NCBI RefSeq assembly: GCF_914767665.1
Contig: NC_059504.1
Location: 32,232,001 to 32,296,000, forward strand
Direction of reading: 5' to 3'
Length of the DNA: 64,000 nt
Origin: Harmonia axyridis
Lineage: Eukaryota; Arthropoda; Insecta; Coleoptera; Coccinellidae
This document shows, one piece after another, positions 1 through 11,313 of the stretch. Each line of letters opens with the position of its first letter. Position 1 is the first letter of the stretch. Made by a program: the position numbers and the translations under genes. Under the pieces are notes generated by a model. The model did not search any database. It worked only from the letters and a program-made list of their open reading frames with translations, and had not been told where the DNA came from.

Positions 1-290
1 CTCCAGATAAATGAATGTCACATTTTGTTGCGAATATTCTCTGTATTCACCATAAAATCGTACTCAACTTATTATGTTTATCAATAAGAATTTTCCTTTT
101 ATTAACTGTTTTGAACTTGTAACCAATTAAGTTTATATAATATTGTCTTTGATTGATCAAAATCCAGATGCTTTTTGGTCAAATTTCATCCAGGCTGATA
201 TATTGGTTGCTTTTGGCTCGGCTTTTGTTAACAATAAAATCATTCAATGATTCTTTGAAGGTGAAATCGTATTGCACAGGTTTTCTTCCA

Positions 291-486
291 CTAATAATCC
301 AGGTTGTAATGACTTGACTTCTCCTTTTTCAAACAGTACTGTGAGAAATACTCAAATAAACTAATCAATGTGTTTTTGAAATTGATACAACTTTTAAGTT
401 TCAAAATTTCTTCGATCAAAACCAATAACACAAACAAACTGAAATCTAACCTCCTGCCAATGACATTTCCAATGCCAACCCGAAAT
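291..486 (-). CDS. Candidate further exon of the neprilysin-like gene, degenerate zinc site
   Basis: On the minus strand a TTTCAG acceptor ends at 487. The exon then reads FRVGIGNVIGRRLDF in a frame open to a TAG at 291-293. Its entry phase (one base completing a codon) matches the exit phase of the exon at 997-1467. The segment GIGNVIGRRL resembles the M13 stretch around G-x-IG-x-VIGHE-x-x-H. Arg-Arg stands where the zinc-binding His and catalytic Glu would be, and the second His is absent. Inactive M13 homologues are common in insects. The usual preceding region (VNAYY...LQPPFF) is not visible, so an exon may be missing, the gene may be decayed, or the likeness may be chance. The 3' exon border is unknown; the stop is only the frame limit. 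Confidence 0.35.
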
Positions 487-996
487 CTGAAATTCAAAAT
501 GTTACTGAACGAGCCAGTACCAACTTAATTTCGATTTTCCAAAGCTACCCGGAATGTCAATGATTCCTGAATGGACTGTATATGAAAACTGAGTATGTTT
601 GAACCATGTTAGAGACGATTTTCAGTCAAGATTGTATTATTGTATGGAAGTCAATGAAGAACAATTTAAACATTCGATTTGAAAACGCAGATTCAATTTT
701 TTTGACTCATGAAACAATTAAATTTTTCAAAGATTTTTAAGTTTGTAAAAAGGGCTCAGTGAAAATGGGTTTGTATATAGTAAAAATAACCAAAATATTC
801 AAGGTGGCTCGTTTGAGCCACTCAAAAGGACTCAAAAGTCCTATTCCTGAAATTTGCTAATTATTATGATTAGTTATTTTTTATTATGATTAGTATAGAG
901 GACGAAGAAAAACATAATGAATCAATTATTTGTGAAGAAGTTTTTTCCCAAAGATTCAATAGCATAGATTCGAATAAATATTGCTTATATACTTAC
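487..996 (-). other. Intron or gene-flanking sequence
   Basis: Bases 487-996 lie between the 997-1467 exon and the candidate exon at 291-486. I see no convincing open frame, RNA gene or named repeat. The M13 segment that would carry the conserved VNAYY and LQPPFF region was looked for on the minus strand and not found. Confidence 0.3.
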
Positions 997-1467
997 ATTT
1001 TAGCTGCAGTTACCCTTTTTCCTAATAAAGAGAACAAATTCTTATTTTTCAACTTCATAAGATATATCAAATTGGTGGGATAATCATCTTGACCCAAGTT
1101 ACCATTGTGTCTTTCGTTCAAAAGATCAATTTCTTCATCATAATCTTCATCACTAAATATCGATAATTTTATCTCGTTCAATTTGCCTTCAAATTTTTTT
1201 AAATCTTCTGGATTGAGCCATTTGCTACCTTCCAGATATTTTAGTGACTGTTTTCTCAAAAGATCAAATATCACTCGAATATACGATACACTGTTATTAG
1301 TGAGGTGAGTATCTGTCTCGATTTTGTAAAGATAATTCGCAATACTTGGCATTATATGCTTTGTTTGTTTCTTACAAAATTCAGTTCTTGACTCAACATG
1401 AGACTGAAGCACTATATTTTCGTAAATACTGTATTCGGCAATTGACTCAAGAACATTCAGTAACTCC
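997..1467 (-). CDS. Neprilysin-like (peptidase M13) exon
   Basis: The acceptor is TTATTTCAG (ending at 1468) and the donor GTAAGT (996-991). The frame is open throughout. The exon enters with one base completing a Gly codon begun by the 2278-2486 exon, and leaves after two bases of a codon. The protein begins ELLNVLESIAEYSIYENIV, the M13 N-terminal helix region corresponding to NYL-x-W in neprilysins. It continues through a Cys (RTEFCKKQ), a helical run, and WLNPEDLKKFEGKLNEIK, which matches the W-x-D-x-x-T-x-x-x-A-x-x-K-L block before the catalytic domain. M13 enzymes are type II membrane or secreted zinc endopeptidases that cut short peptides. Insect genomes also carry many catalytically dead relatives. 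Family assignment is by recalled motif order, not a search. Confidence 0.6.
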
Positions 1468-2277
1468 CTGAAATAAATAATTCTTTAGACTGATCAATAT
1501 AAACTGATATATAAGTTTTTTCCGAATAAAAACTCCGACAAGAATGTAGGCATTTTCCTTATGAATATGACAACTGCCCATGAAAAAACAAATTTTCCCA
1601 ATGGCTCATTAGCACGTCCTATCTCAAACTGAAAGAATATCATGATAGAGAGATTGAAATTTAAAAAAAAATTGGCCTAACAAAATCATTCATTCTGCCA
1701 TATCTTGTAGAGATAAGATAATATCTCAGATTCGCACAGATTTCATGGTTATATTTAATTATCAATAACTCCACCCATGGACTTTTACCAGAATTATATT
1801 TAGTTATTTTATGTCGGTACTCGGAACTCTCCTACCACGGATTTAGGTATTCATTATCTGTAAAATTTATGATGCATAAACTGTTTAGCCAACCCACATT
1901 TTTCAATGCAAAAATCAGGTACTAAATCACATTAATTTTTGATTAATTTCAACAAAAATTCAGTGAATCAGTGAAAATAATATTTAAAACTCTTACAGCT
2001 TTTCGTTCTACCATTCATCCACTCGCCACTTCGTGACTCGTTTCAGAATTTTGAACGATTGGAAAGAATATCAATGCCTTTTGCACTTGTATTGTAAATG
2101 ACTATTGCACTTATATCGTAATATAATTCTTTGCACTCAAATTCTAAATATACAATTGTATATTCAGAAAAAAGAATAAAGGAAGAAGAAGAAGCATATA
2201 GGGGCTAAAAAATGAAAAGAAGGCGCAATGAATAAAATCGGAGTAATCCCACTATTACGTTCTTCTACAATACTCAC
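1468..2277 (-). other. Intron of the neprilysin-like gene
   Basis: Bounded by GTGAGT (2277-2272) and TTATTTCAG (1468 side), read on the minus strand. It holds the interspersed repeat at 1685-2112; the rest is AT-rich without an open frame. Confidence 0.5.
1685..2112. repeat. Unclassified interspersed repeat, copy 1
   Basis: About 430 bp align by eye with 39342-39755 in the same orientation. Shared blocks include ATCTTGTAGA, TTTCATGGTTAT, CATTTTTCAATGCAAA, CTCGCCACTTCGTG and GAATATCAATGCCTT. No coding capacity, tRNA-like head or clear terminal inverted repeats were seen. The second copy interrupts a PLE-B pseudo-LTR, which shows that the family is mobile or was mobilised. Confidence 0.6.
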
Positions 2278-2486
2278 CCTTTATTCGAAAGATCCTTTAT
2301 TTTGGTCATAAACCATTGAAAATGAGCAATTTCATCAATTCTAATGTCAGTTTGATAATTTATAGTGCTATCAGTTATTAGAGATAAAATATCTTTCCAG
2401 TTCAAGCTAGAATATTGTTTTTGCAAATCTCCCAATTTTATGATATTATTATCATTCACTTGTGAATCAGGGGCTTGTAATGATTC
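2278..2486 (-). CDS. Neprilysin-like (peptidase M13) exon
   Basis: The acceptor is TTTTTTTGCAG and the donor GTGAGT. The 209-base exon starts in phase 0 and ends after two bases, exactly matching the neighbouring exons. It encodes ESLQAPDSQVNDNNIIKLGD followed by LQKQYSSLNWKDILSLITD. The latter corresponds to the L-P-x-x-x-W-x-x-Y-L block of the M13 N-terminal domain. It then runs through DEIAHFQWFMTKIKDL, where active neprilysins have V-x-x-x-x-Y-L-x-x-L. It joins 3837-4088 upstream and 997-1467 downstream in transcript order. The short length and clean splice sites argue for a real exon rather than a chance ORF. Confidence 0.6.
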
Positions 2487-2849
2487 CTGCAAAAAAAAGG
2501 ATTTTCATATATTGTGCGATCAATCGCGGTTCCAAGAGAGGAGGACTGGGAATAATGGCCCAGCCACTCCTAACATTTTGCTGATCCCCCTAGAATTTGT
2601 CATACTAAAGCTAAAATAATTACAAAATCATAAAAAATTCAATTTGACTCAATTTATGAAACACAGATGATCTCTAAAAGTTCCCCCGTAAAAGTTGGGC
2701 CTTGGGCCGCCCGATCGGTACACGGAAAAATTTGACTATTAGGTATAGCGGTATTCGAAAGTTCGTCTTAACTTTATAACTTGGAACCACTTATGATTAT
2801 GAGTTGAGTGTCTAAACCGTCTGCGTCGTACAAGAACAACTGAGAATAT
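2487..2849 (-). other. Intron, left part
   Basis: Part of the 2487-3836 intron of the neprilysin-like gene. No open frame or recognisable repeat is apparent before the solo LTR. Confidence 0.4.
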
Positions 2850-3128
2850 TGTAACGTTTTTCGGTTAATTAAATCAGTACTTCTGGCTAACACTAATTTA
2901 TTTCAACTATTACACTAATTAATTTCCACTACTACAATAATTTATTTCTACAACTTATATCTAATCGAGTGTACGACACTGACCGCCGTTTTCGTCGACA
3001 CCGTTCTGCTTCTGTTATATACCGCTGGCATCTCTCTCTAGAAGCGTCTTGATCTTTCTATCGAGCTCTCGGTGCGTCCGGTACCTTCTAGAAAGAAGCA
3101 GTGGTGTAGGGCTTGCGAATTCGTTACA
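2850..3128. mobile_element. Solo LTR of a gypsy-like retrotransposon
   Basis: A 279 bp unit begins TGTAACG and ends CGTTACA, a 7 bp terminal inverted repeat with the canonical TG...CA ends. It is flanked by a perfect 4 bp target duplication ATAT (2846-2849 and 3129-3132). There is no internal coding sequence. This is what remains after recombination between two LTRs. The TGTAACG/CGTTACA ends resemble the 3' edge of the LTR at 34213-35267, but the bodies differ. Confidence 0.8.
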
Positions 3129-3836
3129 ATATTGTTGGTGTAGCCCATAGTGTTGACGAAATTCCAGGTTTGTCGATCTTGGGAATTATCATTCCACAAA
3201 TGACATTACACAGTATTTCACATAAAGATATAGATCGATATAAAATTAACGAGGCCTAATTCCATTTCGGATCCTGCGTTAAAGGCAGAATCAGTGTTGG
3301 CTTGTCAATAAGTGCTCATGTGCACGTGAATCCCGTGCACGTTTTCTATTGAGTATTTAATTTTATTTTTCATTTCCGATGATTGCTCATGACAACTGCA
3401 AAAGCACAACGTTGTTTCTCCACTTTGAAGCGAATTGAAACTTTTTTGAGAAGTACTATGGATCATAATAGGTTAACGGCTCTCGCAATGTTGTTTTAAA
3501 AACAAATGATTCAAGATCTTTCAAAATTTAATGAATCAATTATTGAATAATCCACATCGAGTAAGAACAGGCGTCTTGAATTTCAATACAAAACGTGTGT
3601 GTGAGAATTAGTACTAAGTGTTTGTGTTATTTAGTATGTTATCAGTTACCTTATTAGTTAGACAATAAAAGCAGCAACACGTGAAACTTGATCAGGAAGA
3701 TGCGGTGTTTGGTTGAAGAGGTAGGATTTTTCAAATAATTTTTAGTCTAAGTCATTTTTGTTCGTTTATGATGTGACTGTTTAGTATAAAAACAATAACT
3801 AAAGGCTTAGAAATGATACATTCAGGTACTACTTAC
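3129..3836 (-). other. Intron, right part
   Basis: Remainder of the intron between the exons at 3837-4088 and 2278-2486. I see no gene or repeat of known type here. Confidence 0.4.
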
Positions 3837-4088
3837 ATGTAGAATTGACAATGCATCTCTTGTCTTAGTCATTTTTGAGATATACTCCTTGTCTTCTCGC
3901 AGGGACTGTAAAGAAGCTAAACAATCAGTATAATCCGATGTACAGTTCATATAGAAACTATATATTTGGCTTCCTTCGGAGACATATCCGTGAAATTTCT
4001 CACGGCCTTGACGTAGACATTTTCTCTTGTTTGCTGAAAATGTTGACCAATAGTTGAAAAATGGAGATATGTATTTTGGCTTCTTCAA
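3837..4088 (-). CDS. Neprilysin-like (peptidase M13) exon
   Basis: The acceptor is TTTTTTTTACAG (CAG at 4091-4089) and the donor GTAAGT (3836-3831). The exon is exactly 84 codons, phase 0 at both ends. It begins LKKPKYISPFFNYWS, which follows naturally on the FILV end of the 54208-54362 exon. Together they resemble the M13 segment D-x-N-x-x-K-x-x-x-x-L-x-x-P. It includes a Cys in FYMNCTSDYTDC and an amphipathic helical tail that leads into the next exon. The first codon is TTG, so it is internal, not a start. Confidence 0.55.
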
Positions 4089-4164
4089 CTGTAAAAAAAA
4101 AATTTTCGCATGTAAAATTCTTATGGTAAGTCGAATGTCTATATTACAAACAACAATATAAATT

Positions 4165-4312
4165 TGTCCAGCAGGACGAATGAAGAGAGGAAGACCGAGG
4201 AAGACCTGGAAGGAAGGAATATCGAGGACGATGAGTTAAATAAACCTTACTGAAGATCAATGCAGTGGTCGTCTGACATGGAAATTAGGCATCGGACTAC
4301 GTCGAAAGACTC
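4165..4312 (+). pseudogene. Fossil LINE C-terminal fragment
   Basis: The plus strand reads MKRGRPRKTWKEGISRTMS, then a stop, then EDQCSGRLTWKLGIGLRRKT. The GRPRKTW...D-x-x-x-W pattern is common at the C-terminus of insect non-LTR retrotransposon proteins. It has one in-frame stop and no flanking RT domain. The clade cannot be named. Confidence 0.4.
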
Positions 4313-4919
4313 ATGGATTTGATACGATTTTAAGGTTTCGATGAAATGGAAAGAATTCTTTACATGCGTAGATTCGAGGGGTTCGAAAGGCTCGAATCTA
4401 CGGATTGCCTAAAGTTCACAAACTTCGTCCAATCGTCAGTGCCTTTGAATCCCCAACTCATCATCTTGCCAAATTCTTAACTTCTTCACTTCAACCACTA
4501 GCTGAAGAATCATCATCGCATACAAAGAATTCTTTCCACTTCATCGAAACCTTAAAAACGTATCAAATCCATGAGTAAGACATTCTTGTCAGTTTTGACG
4601 ACGTATCTCTCCTCGCCAATATTCCACTTAAAGAGACCCTTGAGATACTAGAAAACCAAACATCACATACCCCAGGATACATCGACCTTTATGAACCATT
4701 GCATGTCGAGCACGTACTCCCTCTTTCAAGGTACATTTTACAAACAAGTGAAAGGTGCACTCATGGAATCTCCATCGCTGATACATTGAAGATTTTGAAA
4801 CCAACGCCATCGAAATGTTCCACCTATAGCCTACTTGCTGGCTTCGATATGTGGACGATGTCTTCGTCATATGGCCCGAAACTCTTCAAGACTTTTTTGA
4901 TCATCTGAATAATATAAAT
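4310..4919 (+). mobile_element. Penelope-like element fragment (PLE-C type RT)
   Basis: From about 4389 the plus strand encodes ARIYGLPKVHKLRPIVSAF, the PLE reverse transcriptase signature YGLPK-x-HK...RPIVS. It continues as VSFDDVSLLANIPLKE and, after frame breaks, RYVDDVFVIWPETLQDFFDH, which carries the catalytic Y-V-D-D. The LQDFFDHL stretch recurs in the PLE-C copy at 35840-35911, so both are one family. Bases 4310-4367 are a reverse-complement copy of 4518-4575, an inverted junction as in the other PLE arrays. The fragment ends where foldback A begins. Confidence 0.8.
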
Positions 4920-4920
4920 A

Positions 4921-5711
4921 CAGGGTGTGGCGTAATTAATGGATAATCCTTTACTGGCGAATAGGGGAGGTCATGGCCGACCAGAAAATGTAAAGTTATG
5001 TTCAGTAAAAATGTCATAGTTTTCGAGATATCGGACAATTTCATTTTTTTCTAAAAAGTGCACCTTTACTCACTAATTTCAATGCTGTTATCACAAATCT
5101 TATTATTCCTTTGGGCATTGTTTTTTATTTTACTCTCAAATAGCTGTACGATGAGATTAACTACCAAATTTCTACCATCTTGCATAATTTAGATAAAAAA
5201 AGTAGGATAATCCTCATGTTTGCAAATTCACTTACTTTTTTCTTTAAGTTTCAGTCGTTATGGAGAAGAAAAAATGTATTGAGACCTTTGTGAAAATTTC
5301 AGAACCGCAATAAAATAGACAATTTATTTATGAAATGTTCACAAAGGTCTCAATACATTTTTTCTTCTCCATAACGACTGAAACTTAAAGGAAAAAGTAA
5401 GTGAATTTGCAAACATGAGGATTATCCTACTTTTTTTATCTAAATTATGCAAGATGGTAGGAATTTGGAAGTTCATCTCATCGTACAGCTATTTGAGAGT
5501 AAAATAAAAAACAATGCCCCAAGAAATAACAAGATTTGTGATAACAGCATTGAAATTAGTGAGTAAAGGTGCACTTTTTAGAAAAAAATGAAATTGTCCG
5601 ATATCTCGAAAACTATGATATTTCTACTGAACATAACTTTACATTTTCTAGTCGGCCATGACCTCCCCTATTCGCCAGTAAAGGATTATCCATTAATTAC
5701 GCCACACCCTG
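4921..5711. mobile_element. Foldback element A (TA-flanked, 374 bp arms)
   Basis: It starts CAGGGTGTGGCGTAATTAAT and ends with the reverse complement, TA on both sides. The arms 4921-5294 and 5338-5711 are near-perfect inverted repeats around a roughly 43 bp spacer, so the whole unit can fold into one hairpin. No transposase is encoded. The TA target and CAGGGT ends fit a non-autonomous Tc1/mariner-like or similar DNA element; the class is inference. Confidence 0.75.
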
Positions 5712-5717
5712 TATATA

Positions 5718-7451
5718 CAGGGTCTTTCACGAGAAACCTCACCCATATTTATACGGGAAACTACTGAACGTATTTTCATGGAATTCAGCACTTATAAGTA
5801 TTTCACGATGCTGATGAAATCTACAATATTTTCAAGGCATGAGCTACTCCGGTTTTTCCGGAAATGACGTCAACTTCCGTTTTTCAAATTAGAACATCAT
5901 TTTTTTATTGCAGAAATAGATTCCTTAGAAAATTTCAAGTTATTTTGATGTAACATTTTTCAGTTTTGGTTGAAAAATTCTCTCTGAGCGGGAAAATTCG
6001 AAAAAAAAATCGAAAATAGAGCTCCGCTGAAACAACAATAACTTCGAGGTTTTTGAATGGAAAATTCTCATTTTTGAAATTTTTCAAGATGTAAGATTGA
6101 TGTATCCACTTCAAAAATCGAAATCGCGATTCATGATACAGGGGGTGAAAAAATCGCTTTCAAAGTTAGGGATGACAAAATCGTGAAAAATCAATTTTTT
6201 TCAGCTTAGAACCCCATTTTTTCATGGCAGATATTGAATCTACGTTGAAAAATAATGTGAGTGTATGCATCACACCCTTGCCCTAAAGTGGATATTTTCT
6301 GAGTTATTCACAAAAAACTGTTTTTCGTCTTGAATTTTCAGCTATTTCTTTTCCCTTCACGCCAAAAAGATGAAATTTTCAGGAACTGTTACTTAAACCA
6401 TGTTTTAGATTTTACTACCCTAATATGCAAAAGAAAAAAATTACAGGTTGTTCCTAAATAGAATTTTGATTCGAATTTGTATCGGAAACCTCTTTATTTC
6501 AACTAATCGGCCATCGGTTTCCTCTCCAGTGATAAATAAATAATTCCTTATGAACCATATGCAAAAACTTACCATGTTTTACATTCTTTTTTTTTAATGG
6601 TAGATATCATTAATTACATCTGCCAAATTCCTCTTTGTTCAGTAGCATTTTGTGTTTACTATTAATTTGGTGATAATTCGTATTAAGTTATAAAATCGAT
6701 CACTATGCCTAATTTTAATACTAATAGTAACTTGAAGTCGGTTTTAAGAAGGGGTGAAAAATCTACAGCTTGGTTCAAATAACAGTTCCTGAAAATTTCA
6801 TCTTTTTGGCGTGAAGGGAAAAGAAATAGCTGAAAATTCAAGACGAAAAACAGTTTTTTGTGAATAACTCAGAAAACATCCATTTTAGGGCAAGGGTGTG
6901 ATGCATACACTCACAATATTTTTTAACGTAGATTCAATATCTGCCATAAAAAATGGGGTTCTAATTTGAAAAAATTGATTTTTCACGATTTTGTCATCCC
7001 TAACTTTGAAAGCGATTTTTTCACCCCCTGTATCATGAATCGCGATTTCGATTTCTAAAGTGGATACATCAATCTTACGTCTTGAAAAATCCCAAAAATG
7101 AAAATTTTCCATCCAAGAACCTCGAAGTTATTCTTGTTTCAGCGGAGCTCTATTTTCGATTTTTTTTTCGAATTTTCCCGCTCAGAGAGAATTTTCCAAC
7201 CAAAACTGAAAAATGTTACATCAAAATAACTTGAAATTTTCTAAGGAATCTATTTCTGCAATAAAAAATAGGTGTTCTAATTTGAAAAACGGAAGTTGAC
7301 GTCATTTCCGGAAAAACCGGAGGTGCTCATGCCTTGAAAATATTTTAGATTTCATCAGCATCGTGAAATACTTATAAGTGCTGAATTTCATGGAAATACG
7401 TTCAGTAGTTTCCCGTATAAATATGGGTGAGGTTCCTCGTGAGAGACCCTG
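5718..7451. mobile_element. Foldback element B, copy 1
   Basis: It starts CAGGGTCTTTCACGAG and ends CTCGTGAGAGACCCTG, with TA on both sides. Long inverted arms of about 680 bp (5718-6403 and 6771-7451) flank about 370 bp of unique AT-rich sequence. No transposase frame is present. A second copy lies at 16021-17879 with its central segment inverted relative to this one. Confidence 0.75.
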
Positions 7452-7458
7452 TATATAT

Positions 7459-7642
7459 CGGGTGTCCCAAACTCGATGGCCTATTAGACGTTTCTGGACA
7501 ACTAATCATAATTTTGAGCTGAAAATTTGCATATTGAAATTTGAGACAATGATCTTTCTCTCTAAAATATTTTCAGATCTCTACAACTTCCGGTTATACC
7601 GGAAACAGACTACTACTTCCCCATTTCAAATGGCACACCCAG
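7459..7642. mobile_element. Short TA-flanked MITE-like element
   Basis: It begins CGGGTGTCCCAAAC and ends with GGCACACCCAG, degenerate inverted termini, between TATA and TATA. It is 184 bp with no coding capacity. It resembles the other CAGGGT-ended elements nearby but has a different body. Confidence 0.45.
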
Positions 7643-7983
7643 TATATTATTGCATCATTAGATAGCTTTTTTTATGGCAATTTCGGCAATATGCCATACC
7701 TTGGGTAAAAATTCAACGGTTCATGAGTTATTGGGATTCTTATGAAAATAAAGGTGGCGATGAGGACTCACATTTTTTTGAATATTTCAGCAGAAAAAGC
7801 CGCTTTCGAAAAAAATTTGGTTTGTTTATTTCACGCAAGTACGTAGTATTATAAGACTGTTTTCGGCTTGGACCAAAAATGTACAGGGTGTTTAAAAGAA
7901 GATCATGAACTTGGACAACTCAAATTCATCAAAACTCAAGATTTTCAAATCAGAACCTATATTTTTTATTATTCCATTCGATT
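7643..7983. other. Gene-free stretch with one CAGGGTGT half-end
   Basis: AT-rich filler. TACAGGGTGTTTAAAAG at 7885 looks like the single end of a further TA-flanked element whose partner is missing. The R4 element to the right is truncated near 8000, probably by this insertion. Confidence 0.35.
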
Positions 7984-9639
7984 CTACGTACAAAAATAGT
8001 GCTCCTCAGCTATCAGGTTATTTTTCTCCAAGTGTCCGCAAATATACCTGGTTAGTACTCCAGTTAAGATCTTATATACAGAGGGGAGACATGTTATAGG
8101 ACGGTAATTTTTCGGGTCTTTCAGATCTCCTTTCTTCGGCAGCAGGTGTGTGATACCCAAGGTGAAGAAATCGGGCACGCTTGTAGGTTCTGATAGCGCT
8201 TTCTGAAATAGTGTAGCAAGTTTTTCATGAACACTTGTAAAATTTTTCCACCAATAATTCTGCACACCATCCGCTCCTGGCGATGCCCAGTTGTTCGAAC
8301 GTCTCAGAGTAGCCGATATGTCTGATTCAGTTATGTCCACATCCTCCATATGGGTACTTGGGATCTGTGATTGTGCCTCATCGATCCAGTTTGCTTCATT
8401 GTTATGAGAAACCCTTCCAGACCATATATTGTTCCAGAATTCGTGGGCCTCATCAGGGTCGAGCTGATAATCTGTTTTCTCGTTGTCATGTTCAAGATTA
8501 CGAAAAAACTGCTTTTGGTTGTGAAAAAATAGCCTGTTGTTTCTGTATCTCTTAGTTCTAAGGTTATAGCGTCGTATACGATTTCCTAATGCCTTTATTT
8601 TCTGTTTAAGGTTATCACAAATGATGTTAAATTTATCTCGGAAAGCAGGGTCTCTCCGTTTCACACGATACTCCGATGCAAGCTTTCTGGTCATTCTAAC
8701 GATTCTAGTCGACGGCTGAGGAGTGTGAAGGTAAGTATGCATGACTCCAATTTTTCTCCTCATACTGTTTATCTTATTTTCCAGGCGACTCTTCCAAGGA
8801 GGCACGGAGTGATGATGACATTCACGTTGTACAAAGTCCTCCCCATGGATCCCACAAACTGTTGCCGCCCCAGCATACACCACATCCACCATTGCCTTCA
8901 GATTGTTAATATTTTCTAGTTGTCTACTCAGTAACACGTTCACGGACCTCACAGTGTCCGCAACATACTTCGAGTGTTGTAATTTTGCTATCCTTGGCCT
9001 TTTTTCCTCTGCAATATTCGAGTACTTCATGACGTTTGTTGAAAAGAGTTCTTCGATAACATTGGTTTGATCGCTAGTTGGCGGCAAACCTCTTCTGCGT
9101 AACCTCATGGACGATCTTCTCGGTGTACTCTCCCGGCAGACTGGTTCCTCTTGCTCCAGAGTGAACCGAGGAAAGCAGCTGGCTATGATATTGGCGAGCT
9201 CTACACGTGATAGTTTTTGATTTTGAAGTATCCACCTCACACGGTTAGAGAGAAGTTGGGCGTATACTGGTCTGCCTGGGCATAAATCTCCCCATACGTC
9301 CATTAGATGTTGCCTATACGTTTTATTCGATTCCAAAGCGAGTTCCGAAGCGATATAATGCGCACGCATTACTATACAATTATCTTCTCTAGTCCAGCGT
9401 GTGCGCCTGTCCCGCTGTGGTGTCCTCGTAGCGGAGTGAAATGGTTGTCCACCCAAGCTATTTCGGTTTACTCTCTGAGGAGTAACGGGAATTGGCCTTG
9501 CGGTGCCATCTCGGGGGGGTGCGCCGCTCGCTCCACACCTGACCCCTACAAGCCGATCCTCCAGACGGTTCCGAGAGGAGCTGGCCTGACGCTCCTCGCC
9601 GCCCTGTTGTCTAGTTATAACTGGGTGAGCAAATTTAAA
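7984..9639 (-). pseudogene. R4-clade non-LTR retrotransposon protein, 5' half
   Basis: This frame encodes the N-terminal and early RT part of an R4/Dong-type LINE. R4 proteins reverse-transcribe their RNA at a nick made by a restriction-like endonuclease. A basic N-terminal region with RRTRWTREDN and a tryptophan-rich Myb-like pattern is followed by a Lys/Arg-rich linker (IRRYNLRTKRYRNN). Then come the RT entry motifs NNWASPGADGVQNYWWKNF, GITHLLPKKGD, and NYRPITCLPSVYKILTGVL. It aligns along its length with the second R4 copy at 22879-25558. Homology stops at about 8000 after NNLIAEE, so the catalytic RT core and endonuclease are gone. The frame is open to 9639 with no in-frame ATG before residue 30 of the 9456 frame, so the true start is unclear. 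Confidence 0.8.
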
Positions 9640-9734
9640 TCAAACTCGCTAAGGCTGCTAACCTAGAGTAAGCTGTTGTGACTCGGGTACGCGGGGTTGC
9701 CAATTCCTGATGGTAGAGGACCTACCACCCTGCG
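9640..9734 (-). mobile_element. R4-1 5' untranslated end
   Basis: GC-richer than its surroundings and directly abutting a (TA)n array at 9735-9751, so this copy seems to keep its original 5' end. It contains a small hairpin (GGTAG...CTACC, within about 9707-9725). No second copy with this end is available for comparison. Confidence 0.5.
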
Positions 9735-9751
9735 GTATATATATATATATA
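9735..9751. repeat. (TA)n microsatellite
   Basis: Short TA array separating the R4-1 5' end from the PLE-A 3' tip. Confidence 0.9.
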
Positions 9752-11313
9752 GATAAGGGGTGTGGGAAAATTGATAAGTGTTATAATGTCACTCTTCTTT
9801 ATTTCATTTAGTCGACGTTTCGATCCCGATGGGGACCTTCTTCAGGACTCTACAATAGCAATAAAAAACAGTCAAAATAAGGCAATCACAAAACATGTAA
9901 AAATAGTACATACCGAAATACAGAGTTGTAAAGATCTTATTTGAACACAAATCAATAGCTCTCAAGAAAGCAACTAACAAGAACATCAACAACTTCAGCG
10001 AAAAAAGATCTGATACTTCGTTAGTAAAGGAGTAGAAATCAATTATAATAAGTAAATAAGGTAAACAGAATAATCATCAAAATGAGAGGTTGTCAAAAAT
10101 GTTGTCAACCAGACTTGCCACAGAATACACGCACATGACAGATGAAACATAGAGTAGCATTAAATCACATTGGTCGCAGTAATTCACTCTCACTGAACTC
10201 AGAACAAATGCGACTTTTTTGAAAGATTCCATGAACCGAAACCAATCCCCTCTCACAGAAATGGCCTAGAACACAGAATTCATTTTCACGTTATCCCTAC
10301 GACTGCTGAACTTGTTGAAATTCTTTCTGTATGTGATCCTTCCAATTCTCTCCCACAGAACCGGTCATAATGAATCAAATAAGAATAGATGGAGCTGATA
10401 TTATTTACATCCCTTCTGTAGTTCATCGAACAGGTTTGACGTTTAATATGATACATCTCTAAGAAACATCTTTTTCTTCCACTAACTTCAATTTCTAGGA
10501 TTTTGGTGGAATCATAATTCATAATCCTAGAAATTGAAGTTAGTGGAAGAAAAAGATGTTTCTTAGAGATGTATCATATTAAACGTCAAACCTGTTCGAT
10601 GAACTACAGAAGGGATGTAAATAATATCAGCTCCATCTATTCTTATTTGATTCATTATGACCGGTTCTGTGGGAGAGAATTGGAAGGATCACATACAGAA
10701 AGAATTTCAACAAGTTCAGCAGTCGTAGGGATAACGTGAAAATGAATTCTGTGTTCTAGGCCATTTCTGTGAGAGGGGATTGGTTTCGGTTCATGGAATC
10801 TTTCAAAAAAGTCGCATTTGTTCTGAGTTCAGTGAGAGTGAATTACTGCGACCAATGTGATTTAATGCTACTCTATGTTTCATCTGTCATGTGCGTGTAT
10901 TCTGTGGCAAGTCTGGTTGACAACATTTTTGACAACCTCTCATTTTGATGATTATTCTGTTTACCTTATTTACTTATTATAATTGATTTCTACTCCTTTA
11001 CTAACGAAGTATCAGATCTTTTTTCGCTGAAGTTGTTGATGTTCTTGTTAGTTGCTTTCTTGAGAGCTATTGATTTGTGTTCAAATAAGATCTTTACAAC
11101 TCTGTATTTCGGTATGTACTATTTTTACATGTTTTGTGATTGCCTTATTTTGACTGTTTTTTATTGCTATTGTAGAGTCCTGAAGAAGGTCCCCATCGGG
11201 ATCGAAACGTCGACTAAATGAAATAAAGAAGAGTGACATTATAACACTTATCAATTTTCCCACACCCCTTATCTAACTTATAACTATTGTTGTATATTGG
11301 GAATTAAAATTGT

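Noticed and set aside
6885..7112. Small ORFs in foldback B (also 16359-16550, 17510-17692)
   Set aside because: They lie in the inverted arms, are not conserved between copies in frame, and have no domain.
9640..9734. HDV-like ribozyme at the R4-1 5' end
   Set aside because: I could not build the nested double pseudoknot by eye; only a 5 bp hairpin is clear. Left as a check rather than a feature.
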